From NCBI RefSeq assembly GCF_900102195.1, contig NZ_FNBE01000004.1, positions 343,170-407,169 on the forward strand: a DNA stretch of 64,000 bases, read 5' to 3'. Shown here piece by piece: positions 29,154-37,267 of this stretch (the stretch's first letter is position 1; every line of letters starts with the position of its first letter). Source of the stretch: Pseudonocardia oroxyli. Lineage in GTDB: Bacteria; Actinomycetota; Actinomycetes; Mycobacteriales; Pseudonocardiaceae. The notes under the pieces were generated by a model that was not told the origin of the DNA, searched no databases, and was given only the letters and a program-made list of their open reading frames with translations. Made by a program: the position numbers and the translations under genes.

Positions 29154-29224
29154 CCGGCTCCTCGTTCCGTCGGACGCTGACGTCTCCCCGCGACGGCGCC
29201 GGGGACTCGGTGAGACTAGACAGC

Positions 29225-29305
29225 CCACCCGCGGGTGGTCGACCGCTGATCCGCGTGGTGAAACCGCGAGGTGCGCACTGCGCACCCTGAGATCGTCCTG
29301 AGATC
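29225..29305. promoter_or_regulatory. Palindromes and direct repeat in the pyc / membrane-protein intergenic region
   Basis: The divergent gap (29154-29365) contains a 14-bp perfect palindrome CCACCCGCGGGTGG (29225-29238), a second palindrome GGTGCGCA-C-TGCGCACC (29270-29286), and immediately after it a direct repeat CTGAGATC-GTC-CTGAGATC (29287-29305). These are placed where operators for pyc or for the divergent gene would be expected. The binding protein is unknown. Confidence 0.55.
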
Positions 29306-29365
29306 TGCGGGCATTCCCCACCTCGGCCGATGCCGTCGACCACCATCCTGGGGTACCAAGGAGAG

Positions 29366-30235
29366 ATGACACGGCGTCCGCACCACCCGGGCGGTTTCGG
29401 ACCGGGCACTCGCCGCGGCGGAGCCCGCGGAGCCGACCGGTGGGGCGGCGGGTTCTCACCCGGGGAGCGGACGGCCCGGCGCGTCCGGCGGGCGGCCGCC
29501 CCGCGGGGGCGCTACCACACCGGCACGCCGCTGCGGCCGGGCATGGCGGTGCCCTCGCCGTGGATCGCGCTGCCGTTGATCGTGCTGATGGTCGGGGCGC
29601 TGGGCAGCGCGGCGGCCTTCACCGCCTTCGCGGCGGTCTCGATCTCCCCGCTGTTCCTGCTCGCCGTCATCGCGATCACCGCCCAGCGGGCCGGACGGCG
29701 CCGGGTCGGCCCCCCACAGGCCGCCGCGGCCCCGCGCGCCGCGGCACCCCCGTGGGAGCGGGCCCGCGAGCGGTTCGACGCGCTGCGGGTCGAGTACACG
29801 GCGTTCGAGTGCGACGCGATGGCGGTGCTGCGCCTGCCCGCCCTCGCGGACGTCTCGGTGCCCAGCACCGGCCGGTTCGTCGAGGCCTTCGCCGAGGCCC
29901 AGGCGCTGGACACCGACACCCGCCCCGCGGACCGCGCGCACGCCGAGGCGTTCGTGGCCGCGGTCGACCGGGCCGTGCGGGCGTGGGAGGCGGCGCAGGA
30001 CGCCGCCGAACGCATCCGGCACTCCACCCTGTCGTCGGCGGAGCGGTCGTCGGTGGAGCGGGCCATCAAGCTCCTCACCACCGCGCGGGACTCCGACAAC
30101 GACGCCGAACGCCACGCCGCCTACGCCATGGCCCGCTCGGAGCTGGCCAAGCTCGAACGTGCGGGCGTCCTGCACCTGCCGAAACAGGCCGTCGCCGCCC
30201 TGGAGAACGACGGCCGGGGCCACCTCTCCGCCTGA
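29366..30235 (+). CDS. Hypothetical membrane protein with C-terminal helical domain
   Basis: Not recognised as a characterised family. The 289-residue product has a Gly/Arg-rich N-terminus (about 60 residues), two adjacent hydrophobic segments (WIALPLIVLMVGALGSAAAF and SPLFLLAVIAITAQ, about residues 65-105) and a hydrophilic helical C-terminal domain (about 130-285) with ARERFDALRVEYTAFECDAM and SSVERAIKLLTTARDSDNDA. The C-terminal part resembles unannotated actinobacterial proteins. The ATG at 29366 follows AAGGAG at rather short spacing; ATG at 29330 is an alternative. It converges with recG, 12 bp away. Confidence 0.7.
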   Translation: MTRRPHHPGGFGPGTRRGGARGADRWGGGFSPGERTARRVRRAAAPRGRYHTGTPLRPGMAVPSPWIALPLIVLMVGALGSAAAFTAFAAVSISPLFLLAVIAITAQRAGRRRVGPPQAAAAPRAAAPPWERARERFDALRVEYTAFECDAMAVLRLPALADVSVPSTGRFVEAFAEAQALDTDTRPADRAHAEAFVAAVDRAVRAWEAAQDAAERIRHSTLSSAERSSVERAIKLLTTARDSDNDAERHAAYAMARSELAKLERAGVLHLPKQAVAALENDGRGHLSA

Positions 30236-30247
30236 CCACCCCGCGGG

Positions 30248-32467
30248 TCAGACCTTGTCGAGGTAGGCCGCGGCGGCCTCGTCGCCGACGGTCTCGGTGA
30301 CCAGGGCGCGCAGGTCGGGGTGGTGGGCGAGGCCGGGGTCCGCCGCGACCAGACGGGCGGCGACCAGACGGGTCTCGCTGATCACCTGCTCGTGGCGGAG
30401 CAGGGACAGCAGCTTGAGGCCCGAGCGGGTGCCGGACTGCTGCGAGCCCAGGATGTCCCCCTCGCGGCGCAGCTCCAGGTCCAGCCGGGCCAGCTCGAAC
30501 CCGTCGGTCGTGGAGGCGATCGCGTCCAGGCGCTCCCGGGCGGTGGTGCCCGCGGGCATGTCCGTGACCAGCAGGCACACCCCCGGCGCCGAGCCGCGCC
30601 CGACGCGCCCGCGCAGCTGGTGGAGCTGGGAGAGCCCGAACCGGTCCGCATCCATGATGATCATGCCGGTGGCGTTCGGGACGTCCACGCCGACCTCGAT
30701 CACGGTCGTCGCCATCAGCACGTCCGTCTCGCCCGCGTCGAAGGCCCGCATGCGGAGCTCCTTCTCCTCCGCGGACAGCTTGCCGTGCAGGATCCCGACG
30801 CTCAGCCCGGCGAGCGGCCCCTCGGCGAGCTGCGGGGCCACGTCCTCCACCGCGAGCGGGGGGCGGCGCTCCTCGCCCCCGTCGTCGTCGAGATCCGGTT
30901 CCTCCTCCGAGGACGAGGACGAGGAGGAGGAGGAGGACGAGGCCTTCTTGGTGGTCGCGTACTCCCCGCCCACCCGCGGGAACACGACGTAGCACTGGTG
31001 CCCGCCCGCGACCTCCTCGCGGATCCGCGTCCACACCCGCTCCAGCCAGGAGGGCTTCTCCCCCGCGGGCACCACGGTGGTCTTGATCGGGGAGCGCCCC
31101 TTGGGCAGCTCGGTGAGCGCGGAGATCTCCAGGTCGCCGTAGACGGTCATGGCGACGGTGCGCGGGATCGGCGTGGCCGTCATGACCAGCAGGTGCGGGG
31201 TGCGTTCGCCGCGGCCGCGCAGCTTGTCCCGCTGCTCCACGCCGAAGCGGTGCTGCTCGTCGACCACGACCAGGCCCAGCTCCGCGAACCCCACGGTGTC
31301 CTCGATGATCGCGTGCGTACCGACGACGATCCCCGCGGCCCCGGACTGGATGTCCAGCAGCGCCTTGCGCCGCTCGGCCGTGGACATCGACCCGGTGAGC
31401 AGGGTCACCCGGGTGGCGCCGTCCGCCGCGCCCAGCTCGCCCTCGATGCCCAGCGGCCCGAGCATGCTCCGCAGCGACCGGGCGTGCTGGGTCGCCAGCA
31501 CCTCGGTGGGCGCCAGCATCGCGGCCTGGCGCCCCGAGTCGACGACCTGCAGCATCGCCCGCAGCGCCACGATGGTCTTGCCCGCGCCCACGTCTCCCTG
31601 GACGAGCCGGTTCATCGGCAGCGGCCGGGCCAGGTCCGCGGCGATCTCGTCCCCCACGGCGATCTGGCCGGGGGTCAGCGTGAACGGCAGCCGGGCGTCG
31701 AACGCCTCGCGCAGCCCGCCCGCGATCCGCGGCGACGCCGCGGCGGGCCGCTGCAGCGACCGCTCCCGCTGCAGGGACAGGGCCAGTTGCACGCCGAACG
31801 CCTCGTCCCACACCAGCCGGGCCTTCGCCGCGTGCCGCTCGGCCTCGGACTGCGGCACGTGGATCCGGCGCAGCGCCGAGCCGAGCGGGGCGAGCCCGTG
31901 CTCCTCGCGCAGCTCACGCGGCAGCGGGTCGGTCGGGTCGTCCAGCACCGCGAGGACCTGCCGCACCGACCGCGCGATGGCGCTCGAGGGGACGCCCTTG
32001 GTGGCCGGGTAGATCGAGATGAAGGGGCGGTCCGCCGAGTCCTCCTCCAGCTCCTCGAACTCGGGGTGGGTGAGCTGCAGCTGCGAGGTCCGGCCGCGCC
32101 GGTAGACCGACACCGTGCCGGAGAACATCAGCGTGGCGCCGACCTTGATGATCCCCTGCACCTTGTAGGCGTTGAAGAACGTGCAGGCGATCTCGGCGCC
32201 CTTCGCGTCCCGGATCGTGGCGTTCATCAGCGTGCCCCGCCGGTTCTGCATCTTCCGGGTGGTGGCCGACGCCACGGTCGCGATCACCGTGACGTGGTCA
32301 CCCACCGCCAGGCCCGCGATGTCGGAGAGCTTCCCGCGCTCGACGTACCGGCGCGGGTAGTGCCGCACCAGGTCGCCGACGGTGTGCAGCTCCAGCTTGC
32401 CGCCCAGCGCCTTCGCGGTCGTGGCGCCCAGGACGTCCACCAGCCGCGTGTCCAGATCGACCTTCAC
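30248..32467 (-). CDS. recG: ATP-dependent DNA helicase RecG
   Basis: Reverses stalled replication forks and processes Holliday junctions. The 739-residue protein has the OB wedge domain (about residues 55-140), helicase motif I VQGDVGAGKTIVALRAML, motif II VVVDEQHRFGVEQR, motif III MTATPIPRTVAMTVYG, and motifs IV-VI (ATTVIEVGVDVPNATGMIIM; QLRGRVGRGSAPGVCLLV). In the second RecA domain an extra segment of 11 serines followed by acidic residues replaces a short loop (about residues 500-530). The GTG start at 32467 overlaps the DAK-type gene stop as GTGA. The upstream extension was rejected because the family begins at this point. Confidence 0.96.
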   Translation of the reverse strand: MKVDLDTRLVDVLGATTAKALGGKLELHTVGDLVRHYPRRYVERGKLSDIAGLAVGDHVTVIATVASATTRKMQNRRGTLMNATIRDAKGAEIACTFFNAYKVQGIIKVGATLMFSGTVSVYRRGRTSQLQLTHPEFEELEEDSADRPFISIYPATKGVPSSAIARSVRQVLAVLDDPTDPLPRELREEHGLAPLGSALRRIHVPQSEAERHAAKARLVWDEAFGVQLALSLQRERSLQRPAAASPRIAGGLREAFDARLPFTLTPGQIAVGDEIAADLARPLPMNRLVQGDVGAGKTIVALRAMLQVVDSGRQAAMLAPTEVLATQHARSLRSMLGPLGIEGELGAADGATRVTLLTGSMSTAERRKALLDIQSGAAGIVVGTHAIIEDTVGFAELGLVVVDEQHRFGVEQRDKLRGRGERTPHLLVMTATPIPRTVAMTVYGDLEISALTELPKGRSPIKTTVVPAGEKPSWLERVWTRIREEVAGGHQCYVVFPRVGGEYATTKKASSSSSSSSSSSEEEPDLDDDGGEERRPPLAVEDVAPQLAEGPLAGLSVGILHGKLSAEEKELRMRAFDAGETDVLMATTVIEVGVDVPNATGMIIMDADRFGLSQLHQLRGRVGRGSAPGVCLLVTDMPAGTTARERLDAIASTTDGFELARLDLELRREGDILGSQQSGTRSGLKLLSLLRHEQVISETRLVAARLVAADPGLAHHPDLRALVTETVGDEAAAAYLDKV

Positions 32468-33978
32468 TCGACCCCCACCACCAACGGGAAGTCCACCTGC
32501 CCGCCCCGGTACACCACGACGTCCACCTCGGGGTGGGTCCGCCGCAGGTCCTCCTCCAGACGCTCGCCCAGGTCGGCGGGCGCATCCGCCCCCAGCAACG
32601 CGGTCACCAGCTCTCCACCGGCCGTCAGCATGCGGTGAGCCAACCACAGGGCACCGACACTCAGGTCGGGGGCGATCAGCACGACCTCGCCCTCGCTCAT
32701 CCCCAGCACCTCACCGGGGGCGCAGCGCCCCACCCAGGTCAGCGCCTCCGCCTCGGCGACGACCAGGGCGCCGGTGCGCGTGCCCGCGGCGGCCTCCGCC
32801 ATGGCGACGACGTCGTCCGCCGCGTTGCGGTCCAGGTCGTGCACGGCGAGCGCGGCGAGGCCCTGCGACACGGACGTCGTCGGCACGACGACCACCTCCC
32901 GGCCCGCGTCCCGCGCCTCGGCGGCGACCCGCGCGGCCAAGCCGAACAGGGTCGCGTCGCAGGTCATGACCGTGACGTGCGCGGCGCCGGTCTCCTCGAC
33001 CGCCGCCAGCAGCTGCCGACCGGTGACGGTGTGCCCGGTCCTGGCCTCCAGGACGTCCGCGCCCGCCGCGCGCACCAGCCCCGCGACGTCCGGGCCGCTG
33101 ACCACCAACAGCACGGCGCGGGGTCGGCGGAAGCGCGCGGTGGCGGAGTCGAAGCGCAGCACCGTGATCCGGTGCGGCCGGCCCGCCTCGACACCGGCCT
33201 CGATCGCGGCGCCGACGTCCGAGCAGTGCACGTGCACGTTCCACGTGCCGGTGCCGTCCCCGACCACGACGACGGAGTCGCCGAGTGCCGCCAGCACGGT
33301 CCGCAGCCGGGTGACGGCCTCCTCGCTCGTGCGGTCGAGCAAATACATGACCTCGTGGTCGTACTCCGCCGAGCCCGTCTCGCGCGCGGTCGTCAACGCG
33401 GCCCGCGGGCGCACCACGCGGGTCGGCTCCCGGACCGGGGCCTCCCCGGAGCTGGCGGTGACCAGCGCGTCCAGCACCACGGCCACCCCCAGCCCGCCCG
33501 CGTCCACCACGCCGGCGCGGCTCAGCTCGGCGAGCTGCCCGGTGGTCCGCCCGACGGCGACGTGCGCGGCGTCGGCGACCGCCCGCGGGTCGTCCCCCGC
33601 CTCGGCGGCGGCCTCGAGGACGCTGAGGATCGTGCCCGCACGCGGCTCCGCGACGGCGGCGGTGGCGTGCGTGAGCGCGCGGCGCAGCCCCGCGCCCAGC
33701 TCCGCCTCCTCCGCGATCCCCCGCAGGACCTGCGACAGCAGGGTCCCGGAGTTGCCGCGCGCGCCGCGGAGCGCGCCGCGGGCCAGCGACGGGCCCGGCT
33801 CGGCCGGGTCGAACGCGGCGAGCGCCGCCTGCATGGTGAGCAGCATGTTCGTGCCGGTGTCGGCGTCGGCGACGGGGAAGACGTTGATCCCGTCGAGCTC
33901 GGCGCGGCGTGCCTCCAGGCCCGCGACGGCGGCCTCGGCCCAGCGCCGGAGGAGGGCGTGGTCGAGCGTGGTGGGCAC
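32464..33978 (-). CDS. DAK2/FakA-like phosphatase-kinase domain protein
   Basis: A 504-residue protein with an N-terminal DhaL (DAK2) nucleotide-binding domain: [20 protein letters not shown] (about residues 25-45) carries the Asp-x-Asp-x-Gly-x-Asn metal-binding motif, then [20 protein letters not shown] and [17 protein letters not shown]. The C-terminal part matches the FakA-type extension ([36 protein letters not shown]). In Firmicutes FakA phosphorylates FakB-bound fatty acids; a DegV/FakB partner is not in this window. Proteins of this kind are encoded next to recG and rpmB in actinobacteria. The GTG at 33978 avoids overlap with rpmB on the other strand. Confidence 0.88.
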   Translation of the reverse strand: MPTTLDHALLRRWAEAAVAGLEARRAELDGINVFPVADADTGTNMLLTMQAALAAFDPAEPGPSLARGALRGARGNSGTLLSQVLRGIAEEAELGAGLRRALTHATAAVAEPRAGTILSVLEAAAEAGDDPRAVADAAHVAVGRTTGQLAELSRAGVVDAGGLGVAVVLDALVTASSGEAPVREPTRVVRPRAALTTARETGSAEYDHEVMYLLDRTSEEAVTRLRTVLAALGDSVVVVGDGTGTWNVHVHCSDVGAAIEAGVEAGRPHRITVLRFDSATARFRRPRAVLLVVSGPDVAGLVRAAGADVLEARTGHTVTGRQLLAAVEETGAAHVTVMTCDATLFGLAARVAAEARDAGREVVVVPTTSVSQGLAALAVHDLDRNAADDVVAMAEAAAGTRTGALVVAEAEALTWVGRCAPGEVLGMSEGEVVLIAPDLSVGALWLAHRMLTAGGELVTALLGADAPADLGERLEEDLRRTHPEVDVVVYRGGQVDFPLVVGVE

Positions 33979-34034
33979 GGGACCCACCCTAGTTACCGGG
34001 CACCGGAGCCCGTCGATTACCCTGGACGACACGT

Positions 34035-34053
34035 GCCCGGCTCGACGCCGGGC
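34035..34053 (+). promoter_or_regulatory. Hairpin in the rpmB leader
   Basis: A perfect 7-bp stem (GCCCGGC 34035-34041, GCCGGGC 34047-34053) with a TCGAC loop lies 34 bp before the rpmB start. A TACCCT hexamer at 34018-34023, with TTACCG further upstream, is a weak promoter candidate, which would place the hairpin in the 5' leader. It might serve autogenous control or simply protect the mRNA. Confidence 0.4.
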
Positions 34054-34087
34054 CTGTCTCATCCGTCTAACCCGAGGAGTGTCCGAC

Positions 34088-34279
34088 GTGGCTGCCGTCT
34101 GCGACGTCTGCGGCAAGGGTCCGGGCTTCGGCATGTCCGTCTCGCACTCGCACCGCCGTACCAACCGTCGCTGGAACCCGAACATCCAGACCGTGCGTTC
34201 GCTGAACGCCGGCGGGAACAAGGTCCGCCAGAACGTGTGCACCTCCTGCCTCAAGGCGGGCAAGGTCACGCGCGCCTGA
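34088..34279 (+). CDS. rpmB: 50S ribosomal protein L28, zinc-ribbon form
   Basis: A 63-residue bL28 ([40 protein letters not shown]). Two CxxC pairs (CDVC and CTSC) make this the zinc-binding type; many actinobacteria also carry a zinc-free paralogue regulated by Zur, which is not in this window. The GTG start has GAGGAG about 8 bp upstream. The gene is on the plus strand, divergent from the DAK-type gene, and ends at its own terminator. Confidence 0.96.
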   Translation: MAAVCDVCGKGPGFGMSVSHSHRRTNRRWNPNIQTVRSLNAGGNKVRQNVCTSCLKAGKVTRA

Positions 34280-34298
34280 GCTCAGCGCTGCACAGTGA

Positions 34299-34330
34299 GG
34301 GCGGTCTCCCGAGGGAGGCCGCCCTTTCTC
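34299..34330 (+). terminator. Rho-independent terminator of rpmB
   Basis: A 12-bp stem (GGGCGGTCTCCC 34299-34310 with GGGAGGCCGCCC 34313-34324, one G-T pair) is followed by TTTCTC. It lies 20 bp after the rpmB stop codon and abuts the convergent DUF1707 gene end, so it may also slow transcription from the other side. Confidence 0.82.
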
Positions 34331-34910
34331 ATGCCGAGGTGAACCACTCCTTGAGGCCCTTGCGGGCGTAGCGGATCGTCAGCGAGCCCATCCCGGCGCT
34401 GCCGGTGACCACCAGGTGCGGGCCGCGGCCGGTGGGCGTGTGGGGGACCTTCGTCGAGACCGAGCCCCAGGAGGTCTTCACGCCGTCCACGTCCGCGGAG
34501 CCGCCCGGCGGCAGGACCAGGGTGACCGAGCCCATGCCGGTCGACACGTCCACCTGCAGGTCGGCGGGGACCTGGGTCTCGGTGAGGTCGAGGTGGATCG
34601 AGCCCATGCTCGTGGTCAGCCTCAGCTGCCGCGGCACGGCCCACGCACCGGTGCGCTTGATCGACCCCATCTCGGTGTTGAGGTGCACCGACTCCTTGCG
34701 GGCGGGCACCGCGACGGACGGCGCGACGGCGGCGCCCGGCAGGTCCGCCAGCGGGGGTTCGAGGTCCGCGAACGTCCTGGCCGCGTAGACGACGGTCAGC
34801 CGCTCCTCGAGCTCGTCGAGCGTGATCCGCCCCTCCGCCATCGCGGTGTGCAGCCGCTGCGCGGCGGCCTCGCGGTCAGCGTCCGAAATACGCAGGTTGC
34901 CCCCGTCCAC
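34329..34910 (-). CDS. DUF1707 / cell-wall-active-antibiotic-response (LiaF-like) protein
   Basis: A 193-residue soluble protein. The N-terminal DUF1707 (SHOCT-like) domain is seen as LRISDADREAAAQRLHTAMA and GRITLDELEERLTVVYAART (residues 6-50). It is followed by repeated beta-strand modules of the DUF2154/LiaF_C type: HLNTEMGSIKRTGAW, LTTSMGSIHLDLTET, VSTGMGSVTLVLPPG and VTGSAGMGSLTIRYA, each carrying a Met-Gly-Ser turn. Such proteins occur across actinobacteria with unknown function, sometimes linked to envelope-stress sensing. No membrane segment is present. It ends against the rpmB terminator and precedes ung. Confidence 0.88.
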   Translation of the reverse strand: MDGGNLRISDADREAAAQRLHTAMAEGRITLDELEERLTVVYAARTFADLEPPLADLPGAAVAPSVAVPARKESVHLNTEMGSIKRTGAWAVPRQLRLTTSMGSIHLDLTETQVPADLQVDVSTGMGSVTLVLPPGGSADVDGVKTSWGSVSTKVPHTPTGRGPHLVVTGSAGMGSLTIRYARKGLKEWFTSA

Positions 34911-34919
34911 GGGCCAACC

Positions 34920-35600
34920 CTACGGCAGCTTCCAGTCGACGGGCTCGCCGCCGATCTCCTCGAGGAGATCGTTCGCGCGGGAGAACGGACGGGAGCCGAA
35001 GAAGCCGCGGTCCGCGGACATCGGCGACGGGTGCGCGGACTCGATGATCGGGACGTCGACCAGCAGCGGGGCGAGGTTGCGCGCGTCCCGGCCCCAGAGG
35101 ATGGCGACCATGGGATCGGCGTCCCGCTCCACGAGCGCGCGGATCGCCTGCTCGGTGACCGCCTCCCAGCCCTTGTCCCGGTGCGAGCCCGGCGAGCCCG
35201 GCTCCACGGTCAGGCACCTGTTGAGCAGCAGCACACCCTGCTCGGTCCACGGGGTGAGGTCCCCGGTCGACGGCGTCGGGTAGCCGAGGTCCTCGGAGTA
35301 CTCCCGGTAGATGTTCGCCAGCGAGCGCGGGATCGGGCGGGTCTGCGGAGACACCGAGAACGACAGCCCGACGGCGTGCCCCGGCGTCGGGTAGGGGTCC
35401 TGGCCGACGATCAGGACCCGCACGTCGTCGAAGGGCTGCTGGAAGGCTCGCAGCACGTTCGCGCCGGACGGGAGGTACCGGCGGCCCGCGGCGATCTCCT
35501 GCCGCAGGAACTCCCCCATCTGCGCGACGACGGGGGCGACGGGCTCGAGCGCGCGGGCCCAGCCCTCCTCGACGACCTCGGCCAACGGCTTCGCCGCCAT
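34920..35600 (-). CDS. ung: Uracil-DNA glycosylase
   Basis: Family 1 UDG removing uracil from DNA. The 226-residue protein has the catalytic water-activating motif [20 protein letters not shown] (Asp68), the uracil-binding [21 protein letters not shown] and [10 protein letters not shown], and the leucine-loop motif [20 protein letters not shown] with its catalytic His. Length and motifs are normal. The ATG shares one base with the stop codon of the carbonic-anhydrase-like gene upstream (TGATG). Confidence 0.97.
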   Translation of the reverse strand: MAAKPLAEVVEEGWARALEPVAPVVAQMGEFLRQEIAAGRRYLPSGANVLRAFQQPFDDVRVLIVGQDPYPTPGHAVGLSFSVSPQTRPIPRSLANIYREYSEDLGYPTPSTGDLTPWTEQGVLLLNRCLTVEPGSPGSHRDKGWEAVTEQAIRALVERDADPMVAILWGRDARNLAPLLVDVPIIESAHPSPMSADRGFFGSRPFSRANDLLEEIGGEPVDWKLP

Positions 35601-36121
35601 CAGGACAGCCTCCGCAGCTCGGCGCGGAACCGCTTCCCCCGCTGCACGTAGGACTCGACCGCGTAGGCGAAGCGCCCCTCCGGCACCTCGTAGCCCTCCC
35701 GCAGGCGCGCCGGCACCCCGACCGCCATCCGGTGGGCCGGGACCGCGAAGCCCGGCGACACGACCGCACCCGCGGCGACGACCGCGCCCTCCCCCACCGT
35801 GGACCCGTTGAGCACCACGGAGCCGGAGGAGATCAGCGCGTCGTCGGAGATGTCCGCGGCCTCGATGTGGACGTTGTGCCCCACCGTGACCCGGTCGCCG
35901 ATCAGCGTGGGCTGCCGCGCGGTGGTGTGGATGATCGAGCCGTCCTGGATGCTCGTCCGCGCGCCGACGGTGATGTACCCGTCGTCCCCCCGGAGCACGG
36001 CGGTCGGCCAGACCGACGCCTCGGCGCCGAGCGTGACGTTCCCGATGACGACGGCGTCCGGATGCACGTAGGCCGTCGGATGGATGTCGGGCTCGGCATC
36101 ACCGAGTGCGTACACAGCCAC
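35600..36121 (-). CDS. Gamma-carbonic-anhydrase-like hexapeptide-repeat protein
   Basis: A 173-residue left-handed beta-helix protein with hexapeptide repeats ([40 protein letters not shown]). The metal-binding histidines of the gamma class can be placed: SIIHTT and the pair in [10 protein letters not shown]. Many such homologues (YrdA/PaaY group) have unclear substrates, so catalytic activity on CO2 is only possible. It is translationally coupled to ung and starts 9 bp after the Mrp operon's last stop codon. Confidence 0.88.
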   Translation of the reverse strand: MAVYALGDAEPDIHPTAYVHPDAVVIGNVTLGAEASVWPTAVLRGDDGYITVGARTSIQDGSIIHTTARQPTLIGDRVTVGHNVHIEAADISDDALISSGSVVLNGSTVGEGAVVAAGAVVSPGFAVPAHRMAVGVPARLREGYEVPEGRFAYAVESYVQRGKRFRAELRRLS

Positions 36122-36130
36122 GTCCGGACC

Positions 36131-36472
36131 CTACTTCCCGTCCTGTTCCGCCACGCGCGCGGTCAGCTCGTCGATCACCAGCAGGTCGGTGTCCACGGCC
36201 CCTGTCCGGTAGGCCGACCGGGCGACGATCTGGGAGATCACCGGCGCGGTCACCGCCTGGAACAGGATCACCAGCACGAGCGTGGCCGCGTTCTCGAACT
36301 CCAGCCGCACGGCGGTGCCGATCAGGACGAACAGCAGCCCGAGCGTCTGCGGTTTGGTCGCAGCCTGCAGCCGGGCGGGCAGGTCCGGCAGCCGGACCAG
36401 CCCGATCGCGCCGAGCAGGCAGAACAGGGCCCCGCCCAGCAGGAACACACTGGAGACGATGTCTCTGATCAT
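36131..36472 (-). CDS. mrpG: Na+/H+ antiporter subunit MrpG
   Basis: A 113-residue subunit with three membrane segments (VSSVFLLGGALFCLLGAIGL; TLGLLFVLIGTAVRL; ATLVLVILFQAVTAPVISQI). The sequence VRLPDLPARLQAATKPQTLG is characteristic of MrpG/MnhG. It is the last gene of the mrpABCDEFG operon and begins 7 bp after mrpF. It is required for assembly of the hetero-oligomeric antiporter. Confidence 0.95.
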   Translation of the reverse strand: MIRDIVSSVFLLGGALFCLLGAIGLVRLPDLPARLQAATKPQTLGLLFVLIGTAVRLEFENAATLVLVILFQAVTAPVISQIVARSAYRTGAVDTDLLVIDELTARVAEQDGK

Positions 36473-36479
36473 GAGCCGA

Positions 36480-36746
36480 TCACCGGTGCCGCTCCCACCG
36501 CTCGACGAGCCGGGCCGCGGTCGCGGACCCGACGAACCCGACGAGCGCCACGGCCGCCATCAGCGGCACCGTGGACCCGTCCCGGTAGATGGCGATGTAC
36601 ACCGCCGAGGCCGCCACGATGATCACCACGAACACGTCGAGCGCGGCGATCCGGTCCAGGGTGCCGGGCCCCTTGAGCAGCCGGGCGACGGTCAGCAGCG
36701 CCGCGGCGCTGAGCATCCCGAGGACCAGCCCGAACACGATCGTCAT
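36480..36746 (-). CDS. mrpF: Na+/H+ antiporter subunit MrpF
   Basis: An 88-residue subunit with three membrane helices and the family motif LLKGPGTLDRIAALDVFVVI (about residues 23-42), containing the conserved Asp in the second segment. It overlaps the mrpE stop by 4 bp (36743-36746). Confidence 0.95.
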   Translation of the reverse strand: MTIVFGLVLGMLSAAALLTVARLLKGPGTLDRIAALDVFVVIIVAASAVYIAIYRDGSTVPLMAAVALVGFVGSATAARLVERWERHR

Positions 36747-37267
36747 GTCGCCTCCGCGGGAGAACGTCCGTCGGTGGGAGTCACACCGTCAACCCCCACC
36801 GCCGAGACCACCCGCTCCTGCAGCCGCCGCATGTGGGCGCGGGTCTGCTCGGCGTCCGCGGCGCTGCGCAGCCCGAGCGCGTAGACGTAGAGCACGCAGC
36901 CCGCCCGGTCGATCTGCAGGACGAAGCTGCCCGGCGTCAGGGCGGCCGCGCCCGCGATCAGCGTGATGACCCGCTCGGAGTCGGTGAGCAGCGGGACCGC
37001 GACGATGCCCGCCCGGGACTTCGGCCCGTAGCGCAGCGTCTCGACGGCCACGTCCCACCCGGAGCGGAACAGGTCCGCCACCAGGAACGCCCCCAGCCGC
37101 AGCAGCGGCCACGGCCGGAACGGGAGCCGGTTGAGGACCGGCAGCGGGAACAACACCGTGACCAGCAGAGCGACGACCAGGCCGCCGACGACGATCGTCG
37201 GGGTCACGTACCCCCACAGCAGCACCCACACCACGGTCAGCCAGAGGATCTGTGGCCAGCGCTTCAT
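36743..37267 (-). CDS. mrpE: Na+/H+ antiporter subunit MrpE
   Basis: A 174-residue subunit with two or three N-terminal membrane segments (ILWLTVVWVLLWGYVTPTIV; GLVVALLVTVLFPLPVLN) and a soluble C-terminal part containing LTPGSFVLQIDRAGCVLYVY, as in MrpE/MnhE. The ATG at 37267 overlaps the mrpD stop codon (ATGA). A longer upstream frame inside mrpD was rejected. The tail after residue 150 (VGVDGVTPTDGRSPAEAT) is variable. Confidence 0.93.
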   Translation of the reverse strand: MKRWPQILWLTVVWVLLWGYVTPTIVVGGLVVALLVTVLFPLPVLNRLPFRPWPLLRLGAFLVADLFRSGWDVAVETLRYGPKSRAGIVAVPLLTDSERVITLIAGAAALTPGSFVLQIDRAGCVLYVYALGLRSAADAEQTRAHMRRLQERVVSAVGVDGVTPTDGRSPAEAT

